Shown here: piece by piece, positions 6,336-12,368 of the stretch
Layout of the letters: each line of letters begins with the position of its first letter
How positions within the stretch are numbered: the first letter of the stretch is position 1
Assembly (NCBI GenBank): GCA_949288405.1
Contig: CASEKM010000041.1
Location: 1 to 12,368, forward strand
Direction: 5' to 3'
DNA: 12,368 nucleotides
Origin: an uncultured bacterium
Lineage (GTDB): Bacteria; Bacillota; Clostridia; Oscillospirales; Oscillospiraceae
Made by a program: the position numbers and the translations under genes
The notes under the pieces: generated by a model
Database searches by the model: none
What the model was told of the DNA's origin: nothing
Seen by the model: only the letters and a program-made list of their open reading frames with translations

Positions 6336-6459
6336 TTTGACTCCCCCCTTTTCTCAAACTTTTATGGCAGGACAGGGACTCGTCCCGGCCGCCACTTTTG
6401 CGGTGGGGATAAGCCCCCCTGCGGGGCCCCAGGACAACCCCACCGGACCTGTCTGCGGT
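6336..6459 (-). other. Structured gap between response regulator and kinase genes
   Basis: This 124-nt gap is unusually long for a paired regulator and kinase. It contains an outer stem GGTGGGG (6402-6408)/CCCCACC (6438-6444) enclosing GCCCC (6413-6417)/GGGGC (6423-6427), and a small hairpin GGGAC/GTCCC (6375-6386). None has a U-tract directly after it. I see no promoter and no convincing small gene. It may tune kinase expression relative to the regulator. Confidence 0.45.
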
Positions 6460-7152
6460 TTAGCTGCCCCACTTGTAGCCATAGCCCCACACGGTGTTCA
6501 CATAAGTGGGCTTCGTGGGGTTGTCCTCGATCTTGATGCGCAGGCGGCGGATGTTCACGTCCACGATCTTCAGCTCGCCGAAGTAGTCCTTGCCCCACAC
6601 CGCATCCAGGATCTCCTCCCGGGAGAGGGCCTTGCCCGGGTTCTCCATAAACAGCTTCACGATGCCGTACTCCACCTGGGTGAGCTTGACCCGCTGGCCG
6701 TTTTTCTCCAGGGTCCGGTTGCGGGTGTTCAGCAGGAAGGGGGGCTGGCTGATCTCGTCGGGGGAGGCGGCCTCCTCCTCCCCCCCGCCGGTGCGGCGGA
6801 AGAGGGCGTCCACCCGGGCGGTGAGCTCCGCGGGAGAGAAGGGCTTTGTCACATAGTCGTCCGCCCCGGTCATCAGGCCGGTGACCTTGTCCATCTCCTG
6901 GGTGCGGGCGGTGAGCATGATGACGCCGATCTTGCTGTCCATGGCCCGGATGCGGCGGCACACCTCAAAGCCGTCGATGCCCGGCAGCATGATGTCCAGC
7001 AGGGCCACCCGGATGCCCGGGTCCTCCTTGATCCGGGCCAGGGCCTCCTCGCCGGTGGCCGCCTCGATGGTCTCATAGCCCGCCCGCTTCAGGTTGATGA
7101 CCACAAAGCTGCGGATATTCTCCTCGTCTTCCAAAACCAGAACTTTTCTCAT
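6460..7152 (-). CDS. OmpR/PhoB-family response regulator
   Basis: This 230-aa regulator has an N-terminal receiver domain (about 1-118) and a C-terminal winged-helix DNA-binding domain (about 135-230). Receiver residues are in place: acidic pocket E8-D9-E10, phospho-acceptor D53 in ALLDIMLPGIDG, T81 and K103 in VTKPFSPAEL. The C-terminal part includes LTQVEYGIVKLFMENPG and the recognition-helix region VDVNIRRLRIKIEDNP, ending in VNTVWGYGYKWGS, all typical of the family. AAAGGAG lies 6 nt before the ATG. It sits 27 nt after the lipoprotein stop and upstream of the kinase, making a lipoprotein-regulator-kinase order. Confidence 0.95.
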   Translation of the reverse strand: MRKVLVLEDEENIRSFVVINLKRAGYETIEAATGEEALARIKEDPGIRVALLDIMLPGIDGFEVCRRIRAMDSKIGVIMLTARTQEMDKVTGLMTGADDYVTKPFSPAELTARVDALFRRTGGGEEEAASPDEISQPPFLLNTRNRTLEKNGQRVKLTQVEYGIVKLFMENPGKALSREEILDAVWGKDYFGELKIVDVNIRRLRIKIEDNPTKPTYVNTVWGYGYKWGS

Positions 7153-7179
7153 GTCGTTCTCCTTTGTCTCTTCCCGCTG

Positions 7180-8631
7180 TCAGTCCATCCAGCTGCTCTG
7201 GATCAGATGGAAGGCCGCCTGCAGGCCGGCGCTGTCCATCCCGCAGTCCCAGTCGCTGTGGTAGAAGGAGGCGGCGTACACCGCGTCCTCCTCCTCCCGC
7301 AGGAGGAACCGGCTGGAGGTCTCGGCCCGGCCAAACTGGCTGGTAAACTTGTAGATCACCAGGAAGGGGCTGGTCTCCCGCTGTCCGTCGCTCTTCAGGT
7401 GGTAGAAGGACACGGCCCGCTGCCCGGTGACAAAGTCGTTCCGGCTCAGGGCGATCTGATCCTTCCACGCCTCGGGCACCACCAGATACCAGCCGTCCGC
7501 AATGTTGTGATACGTGGTGCATACATAGGATTTTCTCCCCCGGCTGTCGTACTGGCTCCAGTCAATGAGCCAGAAATCAGAGGCCGAGGTGTCGCTGCTG
7601 CTGGGCAGCTGCATGGGGGAGGGCAGCTCCAGCACTCCGTCCCCGTTCACATCGGTGGGGTCCAGGTCCACATAGCGGTCCAGGATGTCCCGGCTCACCC
7701 CCGTCTCATCCAAACTCAGGTTGGCCAGCCCGCCGTCCTGATAGGCCACCACATCCACCGCGTGGCGGCCGTCGGCCAGCTCGCTGGAGATGTACAGCGC
7801 CCGCACCGGCACATCCCCCTCCTCTCCCAGGAAGTTGGTGTCCACGTTTCGGATGCCGTTGCTGATGATGCCCGCCGACAGGGGGGCGGAATCCCGGGCC
7901 ATGAAGGTGCCGTTGCGCCAGCCGTAGATGTCCACCCTGCTGTTGGTCCCCGCCGGGTCAACCTGGATCACCGCGATCTCGGTGCGGGTGTCCTGGTCCA
8001 GGTCGTAGAGGGCGTAGTCGGTGTACGCCGTGGTCATCCACTCCTCCGCCCGCAGGGCGTCCCGCTTGGGCACTGAGACCGCCCCGTTGGAGGCGGAGGC
8101 GTGGGCCACCGCCTGCTGCACGTTCCGGTCCATGACCTCCTCCAGGGAGTAGGCCCCCAGCAGGTAGGCGCCCGTGTTCATCTGCCAGCTGACCACCACT
8201 TCCTTGGTGCCGTTGCCGTTCAGGTCCACATAGTCCACCCGGTAGATGGAGGAGCCGGTTCCCTCCACCACCGCGCTGGCAGTATACGCATCCTCATCTG
8301 ATTTGGTAAAGAAATAGATCTTCAGCGGCCGGTCCGCGTCGGGCACCCGGAAAAAGGTGACCGCGGTCTCCGTTGTCCCGTCCCCGTCCATGTCCTGAAG
8401 CTGGATCAGGGCGGTGTTGTTGCCGCTCATCACGGAGATGTCCTCCACCTCCACCCCATACTCCTGGGAGAGGGCGTTTTTCGCGCTTCGGATGGTCTGG
8501 GTCAGGCTCAGATAGTCCGCCGACTGTTCCGGGCTCTGGTACAGGCCCTCCGGCGAGCTGAAAAAGCAGCCGGACAAGGTCAGCACAACGGCCGCCAGCC
8601 AGATCAGCCCCGCGCTCCACCGTTTTCTCAT
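7180..8631 (-). CDS. Lipoprotein with FG-GAP/VCBS-like Asp-rich repeats
   Basis: This 483-aa exported protein starts MRKRWSAGLIWLAAVVLTLS and has lipobox LSGC with acylated C22, so it should be anchored to the outer face of the membrane. Several loops resemble Ca2+-binding FG-GAP/VCBS motifs: DMDGDG (80-85), DLNGNG (136-141), DLDQD (210-214) and DVNGDG (327-332). Each is followed by a short hydrophobic strand, as in beta-propellers. No catalytic motif is seen. Upstream in-frame codons exist, but the predicted transcript start (about 8696) lies beside them. ATG 8631 or GTG 8640 fit the GGGAGG site at 8645-8650; I chose the ATG because it gives a clean signal peptide. It heads the cluster with the response regulator, kinase and HD protein, so a role as an external accessory to the kinase is inferred. 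Confidence 0.87.
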   Translation of the reverse strand: MRKRWSAGLIWLAAVVLTLSGCFFSSPEGLYQSPEQSADYLSLTQTIRSAKNALSQEYGVEVEDISVMSGNNTALIQLQDMDGDGTTETAVTFFRVPDADRPLKIYFFTKSDEDAYTASAVVEGTGSSIYRVDYVDLNGNGTKEVVVSWQMNTGAYLLGAYSLEEVMDRNVQQAVAHASASNGAVSVPKRDALRAEEWMTTAYTDYALYDLDQDTRTEIAVIQVDPAGTNSRVDIYGWRNGTFMARDSAPLSAGIISNGIRNVDTNFLGEEGDVPVRALYISSELADGRHAVDVVAYQDGGLANLSLDETGVSRDILDRYVDLDPTDVNGDGVLELPSPMQLPSSSDTSASDFWLIDWSQYDSRGRKSYVCTTYHNIADGWYLVVPEAWKDQIALSRNDFVTGQRAVSFYHLKSDGQRETSPFLVIYKFTSQFGRAETSSRFLLREEEDAVYAASFYHSDWDCGMDSAGLQAAFHLIQSSWMD

Positions 8632-8702
8632 ATCCGACACTTCTCCTCCCGCGGCAGATCTCCCCGGCCCGTCTGTCCTGGGCGGCCGCACATTCATCTG
8701 CT

Positions 8703-8711
8703 ATCATACCA
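8703..8711 (-). promoter_or_regulatory. Extended -10 promoter of the lipoprotein/two-component cluster
   Basis: On the minus strand TGG precedes TATGAT (8703-8708), an extended -10 (TGn-TATnnT). The -35 region is AT-rich without a clear hexamer. The predicted start is near 8696, about 65 nt before the ATG at 8631. It is divergent from the XRE gene promoter, separated by about 70 nt. Confidence 0.55.
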
Positions 8712-8777
8712 TAAAATCAGGAAAATGAATATGGAATTTTTGAAAACTTCTCCTCCCGCCCCCTGAAAAATCGGGAA

Positions 8778-8806
8778 TTGACAGCGCATGTGAAATCAGG
8801 TATGCT
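8778..8806 (+). promoter_or_regulatory. Promoter of the XRE regulator gene
   Basis: A perfect TTGACA (8778-8783), a 17-nt spacer and TATGCT (8801-8806) form a near-consensus promoter. The start is predicted near 8813, giving a leader of about 33 nt before the TTG start codon. Confidence 0.82.
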
Positions 8807-8825
8807 GTTTTTCACAAGTGAAATC
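8789..8825. promoter_or_regulatory. Candidate operator with TTTCAC/GTGAAA half-sites
   Basis: A perfect dyad, TTTCAC-AA-GTGAAA, lies at 8810-8823 over the predicted start site. A further half-site, GTGAAATC (8790-8797), lies in the spacer of the promoter and is repeated exactly at 8818-8825. TGTGAAA (8789-8795) and TTTCACA (8810-8816) are centred 21 bp apart, two helical turns. This fits binding by a dimeric XRE-type repressor to its own promoter, which is inference. Confidence 0.62.
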
Positions 8826-8845
8826 GTCAGGGAGAGGGTGGGAAA

Positions 8846-9241
8846 TTGGAGCAGGACGATTGGAGATCAAACCTTGCCGCACAGCTTCGGCAGATCCGAA
8901 AGGCCCGCCGGATGACCCTGGAGGATCTGGAGACGCGCTCCGGCATCTCCAGCAGCAGCCTGTCCGCCTATGAGCGCGGCGTGGGAAATCCCTCTGTGGA
9001 CACCATGTCGCGCCTCTCCGGCGCGCTGTCCGTCCCCATCTCCCAGCTGCTGGGGGAGGCGGAGGAGACGCGCCGTTCCCTCGTCCTGGACACGCTGTGG
9101 ATGGAGTACACTGCGGAGATGATCCGCCTGGCCGCCCAGCCGGACCGCCGGGAAACGCTCTCCCGCTGCCTGGAGCTGCACATCCGCTGTCTGGAGGCCG
9201 TGCGCCGCTCCCTCTCCCTGCCGGAGGGGCGGGACGGCTGA
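8846..9241 (+). CDS. XRE-family helix-turn-helix transcriptional regulator
   Basis: This 131-aa protein has an N-terminal Cro/CI-type helix-turn-helix (about residues 8-70), visible as LRQIRKARRMTLEDLETRSG, then SLSAYERGVGNPSVDTMSRL and a closing helix ALSVPISQLLG. The C-terminal 60 residues are helical and rich in Arg and Leu (TLWMEYTAEMIRLAAQPDRR), perhaps for dimerisation. It starts at TTG (8846) after GGTGGG at 8838-8842; the transcript start at about 8813 excludes longer versions. It is divergent from the lipoprotein cluster, and the dyad in its promoter suggests autoregulation. Whether it also acts on the divergent cluster cannot be told. Confidence 0.9.
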   Translation: MEQDDWRSNLAAQLRQIRKARRMTLEDLETRSGISSSSLSAYERGVGNPSVDTMSRLSGALSVPISQLLGEAEETRRSLVLDTLWMEYTAEMIRLAAQPDRRETLSRCLELHIRCLEAVRRSLSLPEGRDG

Positions 9242-9257
9242 GCGAGGCTCCGGCCCC

Positions 9258-9296
9258 TCCGTGAAGTCCCCCAACTGTTCATAAACTCTTCACGGA
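9258..9296. repeat. Inverted repeat downstream of the XRE gene
   Basis: TCCGTGAAG (9258-9266) and CTTCACGGA (9288-9296) are perfect 9-bp inverted repeats around 21 bases. No U-tract follows, so it is a weak terminator at best. It lies just upstream of the nucleotidylyltransferase promoter and could be a transcript end or a protein-binding site. Confidence 0.4.
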
Positions 9297-9303
9297 ATGG
9301 CCC

Positions 9304-9332
9304 TTGAAAAGGGTTGTGGAACATGATATATT
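9304..9332 (+). promoter_or_regulatory. Promoter of the rfbA-type gene
   Basis: TTGAAA (9304-9309), a 17-nt spacer and TATATT (9327-9332) preceded by TGA give a good extended -10 promoter. The start is predicted near 9339. The leader of about 96 nt holds a hairpin with GACGGTCC/GGGCCGTC arms (9368-9386). Confidence 0.75.
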
Positions 9333-9434
9333 GAGGTGTGACAGATCACAGGCTGTTTCGTAAATTTGACGGTCCGCCGGGCCGTCCGTACCGCTCAGGT
9401 CAGGCGGAGCAGCCAAGAAAAACAGGAGGATGCT

Positions 9435-10292
9435 GTGAAGGGTATTGTATTAGCCGCGGGAAAAGGGACCCGCCTTTATCCCATGACCAAGCCAGTCTGC
9501 AAGCCGCTTCTGCCAGTATACGATAAACCGCTCATTTACTACCCCATCGCCATTTTGATGCAGGCGGGGATCTCCCAGATCATGGTGATCGTCCCCCCTG
9601 ACGAGACCGCCACCTTCCAGGCCCTTTTGGGGGACGGCAGCCAGTACGGCCTCTCCATCACCTACGCCGAGCAGCCTGTGGCCCGGGGCATCGCCGACGC
9701 CCTGCTCATCGGCCGGGAGTTTGTGGGAGACGACCGGGTGTGTCTGGTGCTGGGGGACAACATCTTCTACGCCCCCTCCCTGGGCGCCACCCTGAAGCAG
9801 GCCGCCGCCTTCCAGTCGGGGGCCACCGTGTTCGGCTACTGGGTGGAGGACCCCCGCCCCTTCGGTGTGGTGGAGTTTGACGAGAACGGACGGGCCATCT
9901 CCATCGAGGAGAAGCCCCGCCATCCCAAGTCCAACTATATCGTCCCCGGCCTGTACTTCTACGACAACCAGGTGATGGAGATCGCCGGCAACCTGAAGCC
10001 CTCCGCCCGGGGGGAGCTGGAGATCACCGACGTGAACCTGGAGTACCTCCGCCGGGGACAGCTCCAGGTGATCCCCCTGGAGAAGGGGTTCACCTGGCTG
10101 GACGCGGGCACGGCGGACAGCCTGCTCACCGCCGGCCAGACCATCAAGGAGATCCAGGACGAGACAGGCCGCTATGTGGGCTGCCTGGAGGAACTGGGGC
10201 TCCAGGAGGGCTGGATCACCGCCGACCACGTCCACAAGATCGGGGACGAGCTGAGCATGACCCTGTACGGGAAATATCTCCAGTGCCTGTAA
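9435..10292 (+). CDS. rfbA: Glucose-1-phosphate thymidylyltransferase (RmlA/RfbA type)
   Basis: This 285-aa enzyme joins dTTP and glucose 1-phosphate to give dTDP-glucose, the first step to dTDP-rhamnose and related cell-surface sugars. The nucleotide-binding signature is AAGKGTRLYPMTKP with K23 in KPLLPVYDKP. Other family residues are LGDNIFY (D108), ISIEEKPRHPKSNY, GELEITDVN and FTWLDAGT (D223). The length matches the short RmlA class (about 290 aa). I chose GTG 9435 because AGGAGG lies 5 nt before it and the protein then begins KGIVLAAG, like the family; the longer frame from 9366 has no such support. Two usual motifs differ: KQLLP is KPLLP, and GLAQA is GIADA (85-89), so a shifted substrate is possible. 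No rfbB, rfbC or rfbD is nearby. Confidence 0.9.
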   Translation: MKGIVLAAGKGTRLYPMTKPVCKPLLPVYDKPLIYYPIAILMQAGISQIMVIVPPDETATFQALLGDGSQYGLSITYAEQPVARGIADALLIGREFVGDDRVCLVLGDNIFYAPSLGATLKQAAAFQSGATVFGYWVEDPRPFGVVEFDENGRAISIEEKPRHPKSNYIVPGLYFYDNQVMEIAGNLKPSARGELEITDVNLEYLRRGQLQVIPLEKGFTWLDAGTADSLLTAGQTIKEIQDETGRYVGCLEELGLQEGWITADHVHKIGDELSMTLYGKYLQCL

Positions 10293-10326
10293 GTAAGAGA
10301 CTGTTTCCCGCCCAAGACGCAGAAAT

Positions 10327-10350
10327 GAGGGGGCCCGCGCGGGCCCCCTC
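10327..10350. terminator. Perfect GC palindrome after rfbA, possible weak terminator
   Basis: A 24-bp perfect palindrome, with half GAGGGGGCCCGC, begins 35 nt after the rfbA stop. The RNA hairpin would be very stable, but no U-run follows on either strand. It probably protects or partly ends the rfbA transcript. Confidence 0.5.
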
Positions 10351-10432
10351 TGACTATATGGATCAGATCTTATGTTGCTTCCGCCCCGGAGGGGGGCGCA
10401 TCAGAACTTTTGTTGGAAAGGGGAACGACAGT

Positions 10433-11179
10433 ATGAAATCTGTGACAGGAGCCTATTTCAGCCCCACCGGGGGCACCAAGCGCGCTCTGGAGACCGTATG
10501 CGGCCTGCTGGGAAGAGAGGCCGAGTACATCCCGCTCACCGGCCCGGACAGGAGGGAGAAGACTTTCGGGCCGGAGGAGCTGCTGGTGCTGGCCCTGCCG
10601 GTGTACGCCGGACAGCGCCCGGCGGTCCCCGGTCTGCTGGACGGTCTGAAGGGGGAGGACACCCCCTGCGTCCTCCTCGCCGCCTACGGCAACCGCCACT
10701 ACGACGACGCCCTGGCTCAGATGAAGAGGGAGATGGGAGAGCGGGGCTTCCGCTGCGTGGGGGCCGCCGCCGTCATCACCCCCCACATCTTCGCCCCCAC
10801 CCTGGGCGTGGGCCGCCCGGACGAGGCGGACTGCGCCGCCCTGGAGGTCTTCGCCCGGAAGGTCCTGGAGAAGCTCTCCCAGCCGGAGTGGGCCGAGGCG
10901 GAGGTGCCCGGCAACCCCTCCCCCGCCCCCAAGCCGGCGGTGCCCGTGAAGAAGGACCGGGACTGGGACATCTGCCTGGGCTGCGGCTTCTGCGCCAAGG
11001 CCTGCCCCACCGGGGCCATGGACCCCCAGACCCTGCTGTGGGACGACGGCAAGTGCATCAGCTGCATGTCCTGTGTGGCCCACTGCCCGGTGGGGGCTCT
11101 GGGCTTCAACTCCTCCGCCCTGGCCGCCCGGCTCACGGAGAACTTCTCCGCCCGCCGGGAGGTGGAGACCTTCGTATAA
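10433..11179 (+). CDS. EFR1-type flavodoxin/ferredoxin fusion protein
   Basis: This 248-aa protein combines an N-terminal flavodoxin-like domain (about 1-150; FMN loop SPTGGTKRALETV, then LVLALPVYAGQRP and VLLAAYGNRHYDD) with a C-terminal bacterial ferredoxin domain. The two [4Fe-4S] motifs are CLGCGFCAKACPTG (C181, C184, C187, C191) and CISCMSCVAHCPVG (C208, C211, C214, C218). Such proteins are common electron carriers in strict anaerobes; partners are usually unknown. I chose ATG 10433 because AAAGGGG lies about 9 nt before it and the flavodoxin strand begins there. The 50 codons upstream cross the GC palindrome and look non-coding. L-asparaginase starts 30 nt downstream, so the two are likely co-transcribed. 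Confidence 0.9.
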   Translation: MKSVTGAYFSPTGGTKRALETVCGLLGREAEYIPLTGPDRREKTFGPEELLVLALPVYAGQRPAVPGLLDGLKGEDTPCVLLAAYGNRHYDDALAQMKREMGERGFRCVGAAAVITPHIFAPTLGVGRPDEADCAALEVFARKVLEKLSQPEWAEAEVPGNPSPAPKPAVPVKKDRDWDICLGCGFCAKACPTGAMDPQTLLWDDGKCISCMSCVAHCPVGALGFNSSALAARLTENFSARREVETFV

Positions 11180-11209
11180 TATCCCGCCGTCTGCAGAGAG
11201 GAACTGCCT

Positions 11210-12205
11210 ATGAAACATATCCTGATGCTGGCCACCGGCGGCACCATCGCCTCCCGGGACACCGGGGAGGGGCTGGCCCCGGCCATCACCTCCCGGGAAA
11301 TTTTAGGCTATGTGCCATCCATCGGGGACCTGTGCCGGGTGGACACGGTCCAGCTGATGAATCTGGACAGCAGCAACCTGGGGCCCCGCCACTGGCTTCA
11401 AATGGCCCGGGCCATCGAGGAGCGCTACGACCAGTACGACGGCTTTGTGGTCACCCACGGCACCGACACCATGGCCTATACGGCGGCCGCCCTGTCCTAC
11501 CTGATCCAGTTCTCCCCCAAGCCCATCGTGCTCACCGGCTCCCAGAAGTCCATCTGCCTGGAGAACACCGACGCCCGGATGAATCTGTACAACGCCTTTC
11601 TCTACGCCGCGGCGGAGGGCTCCCGGGGGGTGAGCCTGGTCTTTGACGGAAAGGTCATCCTGGGCACCCGGGCCCGAAAGGAGCGCACCAAGAGTTTCAA
11701 CGCCTTCTCCAGCGTGGACTACCCGGAGATCGCCGTCATCCGGGACGGGCGGCTGATCCGCTACCTCCCCCCGCTGGATGCCAAGGGGGTCCCCGACTTC
11801 TACCACACCCTGGAGGACCGGGTGCTGCTGCTCACTCTGATCCCCGGCATGGGCACCGAGGCCCTGGCCGCCCTGGAGGACAGCTACCAGGCGGTCATTC
11901 TCCAGAGCTTCGGGGTGGGCGGCCTGCCCGGCGGGGGCTCCGGCCCCTTCGCCCAGGCGGTGGAGCGGTGGCTCCAGGCGGGCAAGACCATCGTCATGCT
12001 CACCCAGGTGCCCTATGAGGGCAGCGACATGGCGGTCTACCAGGTGGGCTACCAGGTGAAGGAGAAGTACCGCCTCCTGGAGGGGTACAGCATGACCCTG
12101 GAGGCGGCGGTGACCAAGCTCATGTGGGTGCTGGGCCAGACCAGGGACCCGGAGCGGGTGGAGGCCCTGTTCTACCGCCCCGTCCAGCGGGACATCATCC
12201 GCTGA
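11210..12205 (+). CDS. ansA: Type I L-asparaginase
   Basis: This 331-aa enzyme hydrolyses L-asparagine to aspartate and ammonia. Both threonine motifs of the family are present: TGGTIAS with T12, and THGTDTMA with T85-D86. Also seen are LTGSQKS, ENTDARMNL and K161 in RTKSFNAF, at the positions of the catalytic lysine. No signal peptide is present, so it is cytoplasmic like the AnsA class. The length is normal. AGAGG lies 8 nt before the ATG, and the gene follows the EFR1-type gene by 30 nt. Its 3' end overlaps the end of a converging minus-strand frame by 11 nt. The archaeal GatD amidotransferase subunit is related, but it is longer and is not expected in this lineage. Confidence 0.94.
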   Translation: MKHILMLATGGTIASRDTGEGLAPAITSREILGYVPSIGDLCRVDTVQLMNLDSSNLGPRHWLQMARAIEERYDQYDGFVVTHGTDTMAYTAAALSYLIQFSPKPIVLTGSQKSICLENTDARMNLYNAFLYAAAEGSRGVSLVFDGKVILGTRARKERTKSFNAFSSVDYPEIAVIRDGRLIRYLPPLDAKGVPDFYHTLEDRVLLLTLIPGMGTEALAALEDSYQAVILQSFGVGGLPGGGSGPFAQAVERWLQAGKTIVMLTQVPYEGSDMAVYQVGYQVKEKYRLLEGYSMTLEAAVTKLMWVLGQTRDPERVEALFYRPVQRDIIR

Positions 12206-12368
12206 TCCCTTCGGGCTCCTCGTCCGCCAGCTCCTCCATCAGCCGGCACAGCAGCAGGGCGATCCGCCTGCGCCGCTCCGGGGGGAGGCTGCCGCACACC
12301 CCCGTCAGCTCCAGCAGGAGAACGCCCCGGGTCAGATCGGTCTCCGGGTACTGCTCGGAGAGGAGCTG
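12195..12368 (-). CDS. Partial CDS, C-terminal end of an unidentified protein
   Basis: An open frame runs into the window edge on the minus strand and gives 57 residues ending in EELADEEPEGISG. The visible part is helical and alternates Leu-rich with Arg/Glu-rich stretches (GVLLLELTGVCGSLPPERRR, then RIALLLCRLMEEL). It converges on the asparaginase gene and overlaps it by 11 nt. I do not recognise it. The codon choice is like that of the neighbours, so it is probably a real gene whose start lies outside the window. Confidence 0.5.
   Translation of the reverse strand, partial: QLLSEQYPETDLTRGVLLLELTGVCGSLPPERRRRIALLLCRLMEELADEEPEGISG

Noticed and set aside
6208..8076. A 622-codon open frame on the plus strand
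   Set aside because: It lies antisense to the kinase, response regulator and lipoprotein genes, which have clear family motifs. Long shadow frames are expected at this GC content. The translation is low-complexity and Gly/His/Val-rich with no recognisable domain.
8632..8697. Extension of the lipoprotein to an ATG at 8697
   Set aside because: It would bury the signal peptide behind 22 residues, and it coincides with the predicted transcript start, leaving no room for a ribosome binding site.
10372..11646. A 424-codon plus-strand frame overlapping the EFR1-type and asparaginase genes
   Set aside because: It is a shifted frame over two strongly identified genes and is Gly/Pro/Arg-rich with no domain.

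Overview
The window is GC-rich with dense genes, short leaders and strong GGAGG-type ribosome binding sites. Its gene content (BlaI/BlaR1 pair, sodium-pump decarboxylase subunits, OmpR-type two-component system, EFR1-type ferredoxin) and its scattered GTAGGGGCG hairpin repeats suggest a chromosomal segment of a high-GC anaerobic clostridium, probably Oscillospiraceae (Flavonifractor/Lawsonibacter-like gut bacteria). That placement is inferred from gene content and style; there is no marker gene.

Layout. (1) 1-2527, minus strand: a BlaI/MecI-type repressor and a BlaR1-like M56 membrane metalloprotease form a two-gene operon. Its TTGACA-17-TAAAAT promoter carries two BlaI-type dyads, so autoregulation is likely. 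Three GTAGGGGCG hairpin repeats lie past the blaR1-like stop. (2) 2638-4199, minus strand: a sodium-pump decarboxylase unit with promoter, a structured leader resembling a yybP-ykoY (Mn2+) riboswitch ending in an intrinsic terminator, a beta subunit gene broken by an apparent 32-nt deletion, a 43-aa OadG-like subunit, and a strong terminator. (3) 4271-8711, minus strand: a lipoprotein with Asp-rich FG-GAP/VCBS-like motifs, an OmpR/PhoB response regulator, a WalK/PhoR-like histidine kinase and an HD-domain protein, in one direction and plausibly one signalling operon. (4) 8778-12205, plus strand: an XRE regulator with its own promoter and a TTTCAC-GTGAAA operator, an RmlA-type nucleotidylyltransferase with its own promoter, then a flavodoxin/2x[4Fe-4S] protein (EFR1 type) and a type I L-asparaginase 30 nt apart. 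(5) At the right edge the end of an unidentified minus-strand gene converges on the asparaginase.

How they work together. The left half is mostly membrane and signalling: a proteolytic sensor-repressor pair, an ion-pumping decarboxylase under RNA control, and a lipoprotein-associated two-component system. The right half is metabolic. The strongest points for a second look are the structured leader in front of the decarboxylase genes, the frameshift in the beta subunit, the BlaR1-like protein with no recognisable penicillin-binding sensor, and the lipoprotein/two-component/HD cluster. I saw no CRISPR array, tRNA, rRNA, transposase or phage gene.
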